Shown here piece after piece: positions 51,860 through 60,679 of a stretch of DNA of 64,000 bases. A program made the position numbers and the translations under genes. Below the pieces are notes generated by a model. That model saw only the letters and a program-made list of their open reading frames with translations, did no database searches and had not been told where the DNA came from. The DNA comes from Sphingobium_A sp965228065. Its GTDB lineage: Bacteria; Pseudomonadota; Alphaproteobacteria; Sphingomonadales; Sphingomonadaceae. The first letter of the stretch is position 1. Each line of letters starts with the position of its first letter. Where the stretch lies: positions 1,674,001-1,738,000 of the forward strand of contig OZ245788.1 of the NCBI GenBank assembly GCA_965228065.1, read 5' to 3'.

Positions 51860-53842
51860 TCACCGCATTTCCAGGTTCAGCGCTTTCGCGATTCGATCCC
51901 AGGGCACCAGTTTGAAATTCTGGTGCTCCGGTGGTGAGACGTTGCGGCCATCCTGCGCCACCATCAGGCCATGCGCATAAATCCCGCCTGCCGAAGCGCT
52001 GACGACTTCGAGTCCGTCGGTCTCGGAAATGCCGTCAATGCCTTCGCGTGCATTGGCACCGACCTGGAATGAACCGATATAGGCATTGTCGCCCTCGCGC
52101 CGGAACACCGCATAGCTGTCATTGCCCTGGCTGGAGACGATCAGATAGCCGCGGGTGGTGTCCAGCTTGTAGAGACCCATCCCTTCCATATCGTCCTTGA
52201 GCGCGGGGTTGTCCTTGACCGCGGCGAGCATCGTGCGTGCCGGCCCGCCCTTGGGCTCGGCACCCTGGCGCCAGATGCCGACATCCTCCTCGCCGACATA
52301 GAGTATGCCGGTTTCGTCGTCGGCGACGCAGCCTTCGACCTGGCTGGCGAACGGAAGCTCGCGGACCAGCTTCGTGCGGACCTTGCCGGCGGGTGTCGCG
52401 ATCAACTCCCACTGACGCATCGCGCCGTCGCCCTGATTGACGAAGACATAGTGTTTCCCCGTTCTGCTGCGATACATGCACAGGCCATAGGGATCGTCGA
52501 AACCGGTCGCCTGCACGCCATCGGCGACATTGGTCAGCTGTCGCGTCGAGGGATCGAGCGTGTAGATCGAGATGCTGCGCTGGGTGCGGTTGCTCGACGT
52601 CACGAGCGTCACGGTCTTGCCACCCAGCTTGAAGCCTTCGCGCAGATCGACATTGTTCATCCGTCCATCGGGCAGGAACTGGAGCACCTTGCCCGACAGA
52701 TCATAGACGTAGAGGCCCGATTGCTTCTGGGTGGCGATGATCACGCTGCGTGACGGATCCTTGGTGTCGATCCAGATCGCGGGATCGTCCGCCGCGTCGC
52801 CGCCGGTCTCGACAGGCGCAGTCTCGGCGGAGGGCAGGACGATCGGCATGCGCGATGGCACGGCGGGGGCCGCACGTTCCGCCAGCCCCGCGGCATCGAG
52901 CAACGCCTTCCATGCCACGATCTTGAAATTGGCGTTGTGCGGCGCATTGTCATCGTCGGCCGCGATCAACATGCCGCCCGCGACGGTCAGGCTGCCCGCA
53001 TCCTCCAGGCCGTCGATCGATGCGCCGGCAGCCACGGCGACGGAACCGAGATAGGCGTGATCGGCCTGCGGGTCGTAGAGGTTGAGGCGGTTGGCTGAGG
53101 CATCGGACACGACCAGCCGGCCATCCGCGGCAATCGCGACACCCTTTGCCTCTTCGGTGATATGGCCCAGACGGACGATATCGACGATCTCGGGCTTGAT
53201 CTCGGCCTCGGGCTCGACCGCGAAGCGCCAGACGCCGACGGCCTCCTGCGAAATATAGACCGAGCCGCGATCGTCGGCCGCGCAATATCCGGTTTCCGAC
53301 CCCAGTGCCATGCGCCGCGCCAGCCGGCCTTCCATGCCGCCTGAAGCATTTGCGGTGAGCGACCATTGCTCGATCGCGCCTTCGTCTCCCAGCAGGAACA
53401 GATAGAGGGTTTCGTCGCGGTGGCTGCGTGCAAGGCACAGGCCCGCAACCGTCATGCCGGCCTTGATCCCGTTCAGCGCGAGCGGGGCAAGCGCGCCGCC
53501 GGCTGAAGCGCGGAACAGCAATGGCGCGTTTTTCGGACCGTCGAGTGCCACGATCAGCGTCCCGCGCGCATCCAGCGCGCGGATGTTGCCAACGGCGCGC
53601 GACGCGATGCGCTGCCCCGCCATGTCGAATACATCGATGCCACCCGATTCGGCACCGGCGAGGATCAGCTTGCCCGCGGGATCGTCGAGCAGCACCGCGC
53701 CGTCCGCGCCGGAGCCGAGCGTGGCCGCGGTTTCGGCGATGGCGCGTACGCTCGGGGGCGGGGCAGCGGTCTGCGCATAGGCGCAAGACGCGGCTCCGCA
53801 CAGCAAACCGGCTATCGCGGATAGCCGCAGGCGCTTTGTCAT
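51860..53842 (-). CDS. Two-domain beta-propeller phytase
   Basis: Removes phosphates from phytate outside the cytoplasm in a calcium-dependent manner. A signal peptide (ends AYAQT) is followed by two phytase-like propellers: an N-terminal one (about 30-310) that looks degenerate, and a C-terminal one (about 320-655) with DDPAIWID, NNVDLREGF, SQVEGCVADDETGILYVGEE and SSQGNDSYAVF, typical of active domains. ATG 53842 gives 660 residues, about twice the single-domain size. It is divergent from an inositol-monophosphatase-family gene and next to an iol operon, which supports phytate as substrate. Confidence 0.9.
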   Translation of the reverse strand: MTKRLRLSAIAGLLCGAASCAYAQTAAPPPSVRAIAETAATLGSGADGAVLLDDPAGKLILAGAESGGIDVFDMAGQRIASRAVGNIRALDARGTLIVALDGPKNAPLLFRASAGGALAPLALNGIKAGMTVAGLCLARSHRDETLYLFLLGDEGAIEQWSLTANASGGMEGRLARRMALGSETGYCAADDRGSVYISQEAVGVWRFAVEPEAEIKPEIVDIVRLGHITEEAKGVAIAADGRLVVSDASANRLNLYDPQADHAYLGSVAVAAGASIDGLEDAGSLTVAGGMLIAADDDNAPHNANFKIVAWKALLDAAGLAERAAPAVPSRMPIVLPSAETAPVETGGDAADDPAIWIDTKDPSRSVIIATQKQSGLYVYDLSGKVLQFLPDGRMNNVDLREGFKLGGKTVTLVTSSNRTQRSISIYTLDPSTRQLTNVADGVQATGFDDPYGLCMYRSRTGKHYVFVNQGDGAMRQWELIATPAGKVRTKLVRELPFASQVEGCVADDETGILYVGEEDVGIWRQGAEPKGGPARTMLAAVKDNPALKDDMEGMGLYKLDTTRGYLIVSSQGNDSYAVFRREGDNAYIGSFQVGANAREGIDGISETDGLEVVSASAGGIYAHGLMVAQDGRNVSPPEHQNFKLVPWDRIAKALNLEMR

Positions 53843-53948
53843 TTCCCTCTCCCGATCGGTCCTTATAGCGGGCAGAATGCCCGGCATGGTGAGAAATGCA
53901 ACATATTTTCTATATTGACCTTAATTCAGAATAGATATTCATAGGCGT
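53843..53948. promoter_or_regulatory. Divergent AT-rich promoter region of phytase and inositol phosphatase
   Basis: The 106 bases between the two starts contain an unusually AT-rich core (about 53900-53943: ACATATTTTCTATATTGACC, then AATAGATATTCATA). It must hold both promoters and could hold a shared operator. No PhoB-type TGTCAT repeat was seen. Confidence 0.4.
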
Positions 53949-54740
53949 ATGACCATATCCCCGCTTCTTTCCGTCATGCTCGCGGCCGCCGAAACGGCCG
54001 GCCAGGGGCTGCTTGCCGATCAGGCCCGAATCTCCTCGCTCACCATTCGAAACAAGGCCGGCGTCGCCGACATGTTCAGCGAAGCGGATCTGCGCGCCGA
54101 GGAAACGGTGAAAGCCGCGCTGATGGCGCATGCGCCGACCTATGGCTTTCTGGGTGAGGAAGGCGGCCTCCAGCCCGGCAGCGACGCGTCGCATGTGTGG
54201 ATCGTCGATCCACTGGACGGCACCACCAATTTCCTCACCGGATCGCCATTGTTCGCGGTCAATATCGCGCTCGCGCGCGATGGCGAGGTCATCGCCGGCG
54301 TCACCCATACCCCTGTGCTGAAAGAGACTTTCTGGGCCGAGAACGGCAAGGGGGCCTGGCTCAACGGCAAGGCGATCCATGTCTCGGCGCGCGCAACGAT
54401 GGGCGAGTCCGTGCTTGCGGTCGGCATCCCCTTCGAGACCAAGCCCAACCACGAGCAATTCTATGCCGAGATGGAACGCCTCACCAACCGGGTGACCGGC
54501 ATCCGCCGCATCGGGGCTGGCGCGATCGACATGGCATGGGTCGCCTGCGGACGGCACGACGCCTATTGGGAACAGAGCGTCAGCGCCTGGGACATGGCGG
54601 CCGGCGTAGTGATCGTCCGCGAAGCCGGCGGGCTGGTGACCGACACGCTGGGTGGCATGCTCGATCTGATGGGCGGCACGGTGCTGGCGTCGACCCCGGC
54701 GATCCAGGCCGAACTGATCGAGGCGCTGGCGCGGATCTAG
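53949..54740 (+). CDS. Inositol monophosphatase family protein
   Basis: A Mg2+-dependent phosphatase of 263 residues. The metal-binding motif is complete: GEEGG (Glu), WIVDPLDGTTNF (Asp, Asp) and the late WDMAAGVVIVREAGG (Asp). The family includes inositol-, histidinol- and PAP phosphatases. Here the flanking phytase and iol genes favour inositol monophosphate as substrate. The stop overlaps the stop of the opposing dehydrogenase gene in a shared CTAG. No signal peptide, so it acts in the cytoplasm. Confidence 0.9.
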   Translation: MTISPLLSVMLAAAETAGQGLLADQARISSLTIRNKAGVADMFSEADLRAEETVKAALMAHAPTYGFLGEEGGLQPGSDASHVWIVDPLDGTTNFLTGSPLFAVNIALARDGEVIAGVTHTPVLKETFWAENGKGAWLNGKAIHVSARATMGESVLAVGIPFETKPNHEQFYAEMERLTNRVTGIRRIGAGAIDMAWVACGRHDAYWEQSVSAWDMAAGVVIVREAGGLVTDTLGGMLDLMGGTVLASTPAIQAELIEALARI

Positions 54741-55852
54741 AGACGCACCCAGCGCGCTTCCCGGTGCGAGGTGCGGATGGCGTCGGCGACCTGTTCCACC
54801 TTCAGTGCATCGGCGAAGCTTTTGACGTTGCCGGAATCGCCCAGCACCGCATCGATTGCGGCTTTCACTTCGATGGTCTTCAGGTCGTTATAACCGATCT
54901 GATGCCCTGACGCCGGGCAGAACGCGCCATAATCGCCATGGCCGGGCCCGGCCATGATCGTGGTGAAGCCGTTGTTGATGCCGGGCCCGGAGCGATAGAG
55001 CTGGAGTTCGTTGAACCGCTCCTGCGTGAAGACGATCGAGCCCCTGGTGCCGCTGACTTCGAAGCCGAGACCCATCTTGCGTCCGGTCGCGATCCAGCTT
55101 GCCGACAGCGTGCCTGTCGCCCCGCTGGCGAAGCGGACCAGCGCATCCATCTGGTCGTCGACGTTCACGGCCCGCTCGGTGCCGTCGAGATCCCGGCGCA
55201 CCGGATGCGCGGTGTGGAGCGTGCCGGAGACTTCGGCAATCTCCCCCAGCAGATGGCGCGCCATTGCGATGATGTGGCTGCCGATATCCGCGAGCGCGCC
55301 GCCGGCCTGTTCGGGCTCGCACCGCCAGTTGAAGGGGGCATCGGCCGACGCCATGAAATCCTCGGCATGAATGCCGCGGAACGCCGTAACCTCGCCGATC
55401 TCGCCTCCGGCGATCAGGTCGCGGGCGATGGCGATCATCGGATTGTAGAGATAGGTGAAGCCGACCGCGGTCGGCAGGCCGGAGGCCGCGGCGGCATCGG
55501 CCATCGCCTGTGCTTCCGCGACGGTCGCGGCAAGCGGCTTCTCGCAATAGACCGGCTTGCCCGCCGCAAGCGCCGCAAGCGCGATCGGGGCGTGGAGGAT
55601 ATTGGGTGTCGCGATCGCGACCAGATCGACCGCAGGGTCTGTCACCGCTTCGCGCCAGTCACCCGTGGAGCGCGCGAAGCCGAGCGCGGCGGCAGCCTGT
55701 GCTGCGCTCGCCGCGTCACGATCGGCCTGGATCTCGAGCAGCGGCTCGACCGGCAGATCGAAGGTGCGTCCCGCTGCGGCGAATGCCATCGCATGCGCGC
55801 GCCCCATGAAGCCGCTGCCGATCAGCGCGATGCGGAGTGGACGCTTGCTCAT
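54737..55852 (-). CDS. Gfo/Idh/MocA family dehydrogenase, probable inositol dehydrogenase
   Basis: A NAD(P)-dependent oxidoreductase with ALIGSGFMGRAHAMAFAAAG for the cofactor, then KPVYCEKPLAATVAEA (catalytic Lys region) and ADIGSHIIAMARHLLG (family His). The length is 371 residues. Its place as last gene of the iol operon suggests oxidation of myo- or scyllo-inositol to the inosose used by IolE, but the family is broad and other polyols are possible. The start overlaps the upstream small gene by four bases. Confidence 0.88.
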   Translation of the reverse strand: MSKRPLRIALIGSGFMGRAHAMAFAAAGRTFDLPVEPLLEIQADRDAASAAQAAAALGFARSTGDWREAVTDPAVDLVAIATPNILHAPIALAALAAGKPVYCEKPLAATVAEAQAMADAAAASGLPTAVGFTYLYNPMIAIARDLIAGGEIGEVTAFRGIHAEDFMASADAPFNWRCEPEQAGGALADIGSHIIAMARHLLGEIAEVSGTLHTAHPVRRDLDGTERAVNVDDQMDALVRFASGATGTLSASWIATGRKMGLGFEVSGTRGSIVFTQERFNELQLYRSGPGINNGFTTIMAGPGHGDYGAFCPASGHQIGYNDLKTIEVKAAIDAVLGDSGNVKSFADALKVEQVADAIRTSHREARWVRL

Positions 55853-56049
55853 TCGCCCGCGACCTGCGCGTAGCGTGCGCGCAACCGCTCGACCGTCGTG
55901 CGCTTCACCGGCTGGCCGTCACGCAATTTATACCAGGTCCCCTGGCTGATGCGGTAGGTGTCGAACAGGCCTTCGGCGGTCGTTCTCGGCAACCGCGCCT
56001 TCATCGCCTCGAACTCTTCCGACGGCATCGCGACCATGTCGAAGCGCAT
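55849..56049 (-). CDS. 66-residue possible DNA-binding protein inside the iol operon
   Basis: A short protein starting MRFDMVAMPSEEFEAMKARL. A middle region YRISQGTWYKLRDGQPVKRT followed by VERLRARYAQ reads like a minimal Cro-type helix-turn-helix: Ser/Gly turn, aromatic and basic recognition residues. It has one-base overlap with the phosphatase stop (TGATG) and four-base overlap with the dehydrogenase start, so it is clearly translated in the operon. Function unknown; a local regulator is an inference. Confidence 0.65.
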   Translation of the reverse strand: MRFDMVAMPSEEFEAMKARLPRTTAEGLFDTYRISQGTWYKLRDGQPVKRTTVERLRARYAQVAGE

Positions 56050-57461
56050 CACTTCTCCACTCCGTAATAGCTGCCGCCCTGCTCGACGCGCAGCCGCCGC
56101 TTCATCTCCTTGGGATCGATTGCGGCCTTCCAGCTCTCGCAGCCATTGACGAGATCGGCGACTCTTACGGTGACCGGATCGAACACCGACGAACCAATCA
56201 CGTTGCGCACGCTCATCTCGACTTTGGGATCGGCACCGAAGGTGAAATCGAGCACGCCGAAATTCGCACTGCCCACCCAAGGGCTGCGCAGACGCACTTC
56301 GGGCAGCTGATCGACGAACTTCGGGCTGAGCAACTGGGCGAGCCCGGAACTGACCAGATCGTAGAAATCATAGCCGCCCTTCTCGCTCCACGGCACGCAA
56401 TTGGCCTCGCCCATATGGACGTCGCCGGAAATGCCCAGGCAGCCGCCGATCCCGTTGTCGCGGATGAAGTCGAGCAGTTCGTTGCGCTCGTCGAGATACA
56501 TGGCCCAGCTGTCGCCGCCGCGCTCGGCGCACGACCAGCCGGTGCCGGAGACGAGCAGCTTGAAGACCGCCCTGGATGCCTTCAGCTCGCGCTTCAGCCA
56601 CGCCTTTTGCGCCGGGCCGAGCATCGTCTTGGCGGGGCCGTTCGGCGCAGAAGGCGCGTCGCGGTAATAGCGCCCGTCGAGCATGAAAATGTCGATAGGC
56701 CCGAAGCTGTGGCGGAAGAATATCCCGGGAGTATCGGGCAGGCCCGATGCCGGATTGGCCCACCAGCGCTTGAACTGCCGAAGCGTCATCGGTTTGACGG
56801 GATTGGTGCCGTCGGAATCATTATGGCCGAAATCGTGATCGTCCCAGATCGCCAGTTGCGGCACCGAACGCAGCAGCGGCTGCAGGCTGGCCACGCTGCG
56901 CTGGCGCGCATACATGTCGCCGAATGCCGCCTCGGCGTCGCTATCGGCATAGATGTTGTCGCCCAGCCACAGGAACAGATCGGGCTCCATTGCCGCGATC
57001 GCATCGAACACCGGCTGTTGCGGATCGATCTGCACACGCGCGCACGATCCGAAGGCGATGCGGATCGGGCGTGGACTGGCCGGCGCGGTGCGCGTGTGGA
57101 ACGGGATCGGCTGATTGCGGTCGGCAATGCCGTCGGTTTTTATGCGGTAATAATAGGTCGTGTCGGGTTTGAGGCCGCTCACCGCGATCTGCGTGACGAG
57201 ATCGTCGGCGTCGCTCGCCGGCACCACGGAGGTTGTCTTCGCATCGGTGAATGCCCGATCGGTGGCATATTCGACCGCCACGCCGAACGTCCCACTGGCC
57301 CGGCTCCACACCTTGAACCCGGTGGTCGAGGATGCCCCGATCATCGGCCCTTCGAGCAGTCGTGGATAGCCCGGTGCGACCGCCGCCATCACGCGGCGGG
57401 GCAGCCCGGCAAGCATTGTCAGTGCGCTTGCACCCCACAGGAATTTGCGTCGGTCCATCAT
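56049..57461 (-). CDS. PhoD-like phosphatase/phosphodiesterase (Tat-exported)
   Basis: A 470-residue metallophosphatase of the PhoD family. The N-terminus MMDRRKFLWGASALTMLAGL is a twin-arginine signal, so the enzyme is exported folded with its Fe/Ca cofactors. A PhoD N-terminal beta domain precedes the catalytic part (FGSCARVQIDPQQPVFDAI, LWLGDNIYADSD, IWDDHDFGHNDSD, SGDVHMGEANC). In the iol operon it probably removes phosphate from partly degraded inositol phosphates or phospho-diesters in the periplasm. Confidence 0.9.
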   Translation of the reverse strand: MMDRRKFLWGASALTMLAGLPRRVMAAVAPGYPRLLEGPMIGASSTTGFKVWSRASGTFGVAVEYATDRAFTDAKTTSVVPASDADDLVTQIAVSGLKPDTTYYYRIKTDGIADRNQPIPFHTRTAPASPRPIRIAFGSCARVQIDPQQPVFDAIAAMEPDLFLWLGDNIYADSDAEAAFGDMYARQRSVASLQPLLRSVPQLAIWDDHDFGHNDSDGTNPVKPMTLRQFKRWWANPASGLPDTPGIFFRHSFGPIDIFMLDGRYYRDAPSAPNGPAKTMLGPAQKAWLKRELKASRAVFKLLVSGTGWSCAERGGDSWAMYLDERNELLDFIRDNGIGGCLGISGDVHMGEANCVPWSEKGGYDFYDLVSSGLAQLLSPKFVDQLPEVRLRSPWVGSANFGVLDFTFGADPKVEMSVRNVIGSSVFDPVTVRVADLVNGCESWKAAIDPKEMKRRLRVEQGGSYYGVEK

Positions 57462-57467
57462 CTGTCC

Positions 57468-58835
57468 TCAGTCGCGCAGGCGCGTGTTCCAGAGTGTCGA
57501 GCTGAGCAGCACCGACAGCAGCGACGCGCCGATCCAGAACCAGATCGCCGCGGTGAAATCATAATGGCGTACGCCATCGACGATGGTCATGCCGCCATTG
57601 ATCAACTTGCCGCTCACGGTCTCCTGGATCCCGGCGCCCAGATAGCTGAACACGCCGACCATCCCGAGCGCCGCGCCGGCAACCCGCTTGGGGCAGATAT
57701 CGATTGCGAACAGCCCGCCGATCGAGGTGACCAGCCCGGTCATGCCGAGCCCGAACAGGATCATCGACAGTCCGGTCCACAGCACGCCGGTGGGGCCAAA
57801 GAAGAACAGCAGCAGCCCGATCAGTTCGACCACGCCGAACAGCAGATTGGCCGGTGGTCGCCGCGCGCCGAAGAATGTGTCGGAGATGAAGCCGAACGCC
57901 ACCGCGCCCGCGATGCCGGCCAGCGTGCTGATCGTCAGCATCGATCCCGCCTCGACCAGCGAGTAGCCGCGGATTTCCTGGAGATAGAGGATACCCCAGC
58001 TGTTGATCGCGTAGCGCGTGACATAGACGAGCGCACTCGAGACCGCGAGGATCCACACCGCGCGGATCCTGAGGATGGTGAGCTGGGTCGCGAACACGCC
58101 GCTGGGCGGTGTCGCCGCGATCGCGGCCGCTTCGTCGCCGGTCGGTTCGTAGCCGGTCGGCTCGTAGCGGTCACCTTTCCAGTCGGCGACGGTGGGCAGG
58201 CCCATGGTGCGTGGACGATCGGCCATCGCGAAATAGGTCGCGACCGCTGCGACCAGCGTCGCGATCCCCGGTCCCCAGAAACCCCAATGCCAGCCCAGCG
58301 CCGCGACCAGCGATGCGGTGACCAGGAAGTTCAGCCCTTCGCCGATTGAATGCGCGGTCGACCAGATGCCGTAGAAGCGCCCGCGCTCCCTGTTCGAGAA
58401 CCAGCTTGCCAGCGAAACCACGCAGGCCGGGGCGCCATAGCTCTGAAACCAGCCATTCAGTCCCCAGACGACCGTCGCAACCGCGACCGTCGTCGAAAAG
58501 CCCATCACGATGTTGCACAGCGCCGACAGGATCAGCCCGATCGCCATGAACTTGCGGGCATTGGCGTGGTCGGAGACGAAGCCGTTGATCAGCTTGCCCG
58601 CGGCATAGGAATAGAACAGCGCGGAACCGATATTGCCGAGATCCTCGGGCGTGAAGATGCCGCCGTCGATCAGCGGCTTCTTCACCACATTGATCGCCAG
58701 CCGGCACATATAGCTGACCGCATAGCCGGCGGTGATCGCGATGATGATGCGTGTGCGGTGTCGCCGATAGGTGGCGTCGATATCGATATCGGTCCTGATC
58801 GGAAGGTCCGGCCCCGTCGCAAATGCCTTCAGCAT
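57468..58835 (-). CDS. OPA-family (GlpT/UhpC-like) organophosphate transporter
   Basis: A 455-residue major-facilitator protein with about 12 helices. It resembles the organophosphate:phosphate antiporters GlpT/UhpT/UhpC (GYAVSYMCRLAINVVKKPLI, ALFYSYAAGKLINGFVSDHANARKF, WGLNGWFQSYGAPACVVSLA). Its place between iolB and a PhoD phosphatase, in a locus with phytase and inositol phosphatase, points to uptake of an inositol phosphate. UhpC-like members can also be sensors. ATG 58835 has GGGAGAG 5 bases upstream. Confidence 0.85.
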   Translation of the reverse strand: MLKAFATGPDLPIRTDIDIDATYRRHRTRIIIAITAGYAVSYMCRLAINVVKKPLIDGGIFTPEDLGNIGSALFYSYAAGKLINGFVSDHANARKFMAIGLILSALCNIVMGFSTTVAVATVVWGLNGWFQSYGAPACVVSLASWFSNRERGRFYGIWSTAHSIGEGLNFLVTASLVAALGWHWGFWGPGIATLVAAVATYFAMADRPRTMGLPTVADWKGDRYEPTGYEPTGDEAAAIAATPPSGVFATQLTILRIRAVWILAVSSALVYVTRYAINSWGILYLQEIRGYSLVEAGSMLTISTLAGIAGAVAFGFISDTFFGARRPPANLLFGVVELIGLLLFFFGPTGVLWTGLSMILFGLGMTGLVTSIGGLFAIDICPKRVAGAALGMVGVFSYLGAGIQETVSGKLINGGMTIVDGVRHYDFTAAIWFWIGASLLSVLLSSTLWNTRLRD

Positions 58836-58886
58836 GCTTGCTCTCCCGCTCGCCGCCGCTCTGCTGTCGGCATTCGAGCCTGTTGC

Positions 58887-58909
58887 GGCTTCCGGCTTTT
58901 CCGGAAGCC
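58887..58909. terminator. 9-bp perfect hairpin between iolB and the transporter gene
   Basis: GGCTTCCGG, loop CTTTT, CCGGAAGCC, about 50 bases upstream of the transporter start in a 159-base gap of the otherwise near-gapless operon. It may cause partial termination or mark mRNA processing between the iol enzymes and the transport/phosphatase part. A TCGTCGG/CGACGA-type short repeat follows it. Confidence 0.4.
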
Positions 58910-58994
58910 GGGTTTCACTCCATCGTCGGAACGACGAAGGCGCTGTCGCCGGCGCTGGCGACGAAGTGGTCAATCTGTCTCACCATGCGGGTCC

Positions 58995-59786
58995 TTATTG
59001 GCGCACGATCCAGTCATGTGCGGGATCGTTGCGGAACACCCAGTTGCGCCGGGGGCCTGCCATCACATTCAGATAATAAAGGTCATAGCCATGTGGGGCG
59101 CCGACCGGGTGGTAGCCGCGCGGCACCATCACCACGTCGCCATCCTCGACCGCCATCGTCTCGTCGATGTCGCGCGCGTCGGTATAGACGCGCTGGAAGG
59201 CGAAGCCCTGCGGCGGCGACAGGCGGTGATAATAGGTTTCTTCGAGGAAGGTCTCCTTGGGGAAAGCGTCCTGATCATGTTTGTGCGGCGGATAGCTCGA
59301 CCAGTTGCCGCCGGGCGTGATCACTTCGACGACGAGCAGGCTCTCCGCCGCGTCGGTGTCGGCAAGGATGTTGCGGACGTGGCGGGTATTGCTGCCCTTG
59401 CCGCGGACTTCGACCTGGTCGGATCGGATCACGCGGATCTGGCCGGCACCGGTGCCGGGGGCCGTGCAGATCGCGACTTCGGCGGCATCCGCCGCGCGGA
59501 TCCTATAGTCGGTGCCGGCGGGCAGATAGACCGAGGTCGCCGCGCCGTCGAACACGCTCTTGCGTCCGCCCAATCCCTCCAGGGTCTCGCCGCCTGCGTC
59601 GATCGACACCGTTCCCGACAATATGACCAGGCACGCCTCGCGTCCCTCCTCGCGGTGTGCATAATCCTGACCCGCTGCCAGCCTGACGACGCGGAACCCG
59701 ACATAGGTCCAGCCGGCACTTTCCGGCGTGACGTCGAGCACGGTTCCGTCGGCGGCGGGCGCAGCCGAATGGACGAGAAGCGACAT
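58995..59786 (-). CDS. iolB: 5-deoxy-glucuronate isomerase
   Basis: Converts 5-deoxy-D-glucuronate to 5-dehydro-2-deoxy-D-gluconate in myo-inositol degradation. A two-cupin protein of 263 residues; metal-binding residues lie in YPPHKHDQDAFPKETFLEETYYHR and the C-terminal VPRGYHPVGAPHGYDLYYLN. The start overlaps the iolE stop by one base. It is followed by the hairpin gap and the transporter. Confidence 0.95.
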   Translation of the reverse strand: MSLLVHSAAPAADGTVLDVTPESAGWTYVGFRVVRLAAGQDYAHREEGREACLVILSGTVSIDAGGETLEGLGGRKSVFDGAATSVYLPAGTDYRIRAADAAEVAICTAPGTGAGQIRVIRSDQVEVRGKGSNTRHVRNILADTDAAESLLVVEVITPGGNWSSYPPHKHDQDAFPKETFLEETYYHRLSPPQGFAFQRVYTDARDIDETMAVEDGDVVMVPRGYHPVGAPHGYDLYYLNVMAGPRRNWVFRNDPAHDWIVRQ

Positions 59787-60679
59787 CAGGCGAGTTCCGC
59801 CTGGGTGGCGAGACGCTTGAGCGTATCGAGGCCGAGCTGGCTATAGTCGCGGGGATTGGCGACCGCCGGATCCTGTTCGGCCTCGATCACGATCCAGCCC
59901 GAATAGTCCATGTCGGCCAATGCGCGCATGAAGGGCGCATAATCATAGTCGCCATCGCCGGGCGCGGTGAACATGCCGCCGACCACGCCGTTGAGGAAGC
60001 TGGTGCCGTTGGCGCGGAACATATCATATTTGGCGGTGCGGATGTCCTTGCAATGGACGTGGATCACCCGCTCTGGGCGCGCCTTGATCACGTCGATTGG
60101 CTCGATCCCGCCGAACAGCGCGTGACCGGTATCGAGTACCAGCCCGACATGGTCCTGCGTCGCGTCGAAGAACCGATCGAGCTCGTCCTTCGTCTCGACG
60201 ACGGTGCCGAGGTGATGGTGATAGGCGAAGCGCATGCCGCGATCGTTGATGTAGCGCGCGACGCTGTTCAGCCGTTCGCCGAACTGTTTCCAGTCGCCTG
60301 GCGCCAGCACCGGATGCGTATCGAGCCGGCTGCCATAGCGGTCGCAATGGACCGCGTTCGAGGTCTCGGCCAGGATGAACACCGACGAGTCCATATATTC
60401 GAGCAGCGCCAGGTGATCGGCAAGCGCCGCGATCTCGGCGTCCGCGTCTCGGATCAGCAGGTTCGACGAATACCAGCCGCCGACGATATCGAGGCCATAG
60501 CCCGCCATGATGGGCGCCAGCGTCTCGGGATCGCGCGGGAACTTGTTGCCGAGTTCGACGCCGTCGAAGCCGATCTCCTTCACGTCGGTCAGCAGCATGT
60601 CGAGCGTGGTGTCGCCACCCAGCTCGCGCATGTCGTCATTGCACCAGGCGATCGGGCTGACGCCCCAGCGGATGCTCAT
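59786..60679 (-). CDS. iolE: Inosose dehydratase
   Basis: Dehydrates scyllo-inosose to the diketone used by IolD. A xylose-isomerase-like TIM barrel of 297 residues. It begins SIRWGVSPIAWCNDDM and carries FDGVELGNKFPRDPE, HHHLGTVVET, VGLVLDTGHALFGG, HVHCKDIR and WIVIEAEQDP, which hold the metal ligands. It is coupled to iolD by a four-base overlap and to iolB by one base. Confidence 0.95.
   Translation of the reverse strand: MSIRWGVSPIAWCNDDMRELGGDTTLDMLLTDVKEIGFDGVELGNKFPRDPETLAPIMAGYGLDIVGGWYSSNLLIRDADAEIAALADHLALLEYMDSSVFILAETSNAVHCDRYGSRLDTHPVLAPGDWKQFGERLNSVARYINDRGMRFAYHHHLGTVVETKDELDRFFDATQDHVGLVLDTGHALFGGIEPIDVIKARPERVIHVHCKDIRTAKYDMFRANGTSFLNGVVGGMFTAPGDGDYDYAPFMRALADMDYSGWIVIEAEQDPAVANPRDYSQLGLDTLKRLATQAELA

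Noticed and set aside
56415..58349. A 644-residue plus-strand frame opposite the PhoD and transporter genes
   Set aside because: Shadow of two well-supported genes; His/Arg/Asp-rich composition typical of antisense reading.
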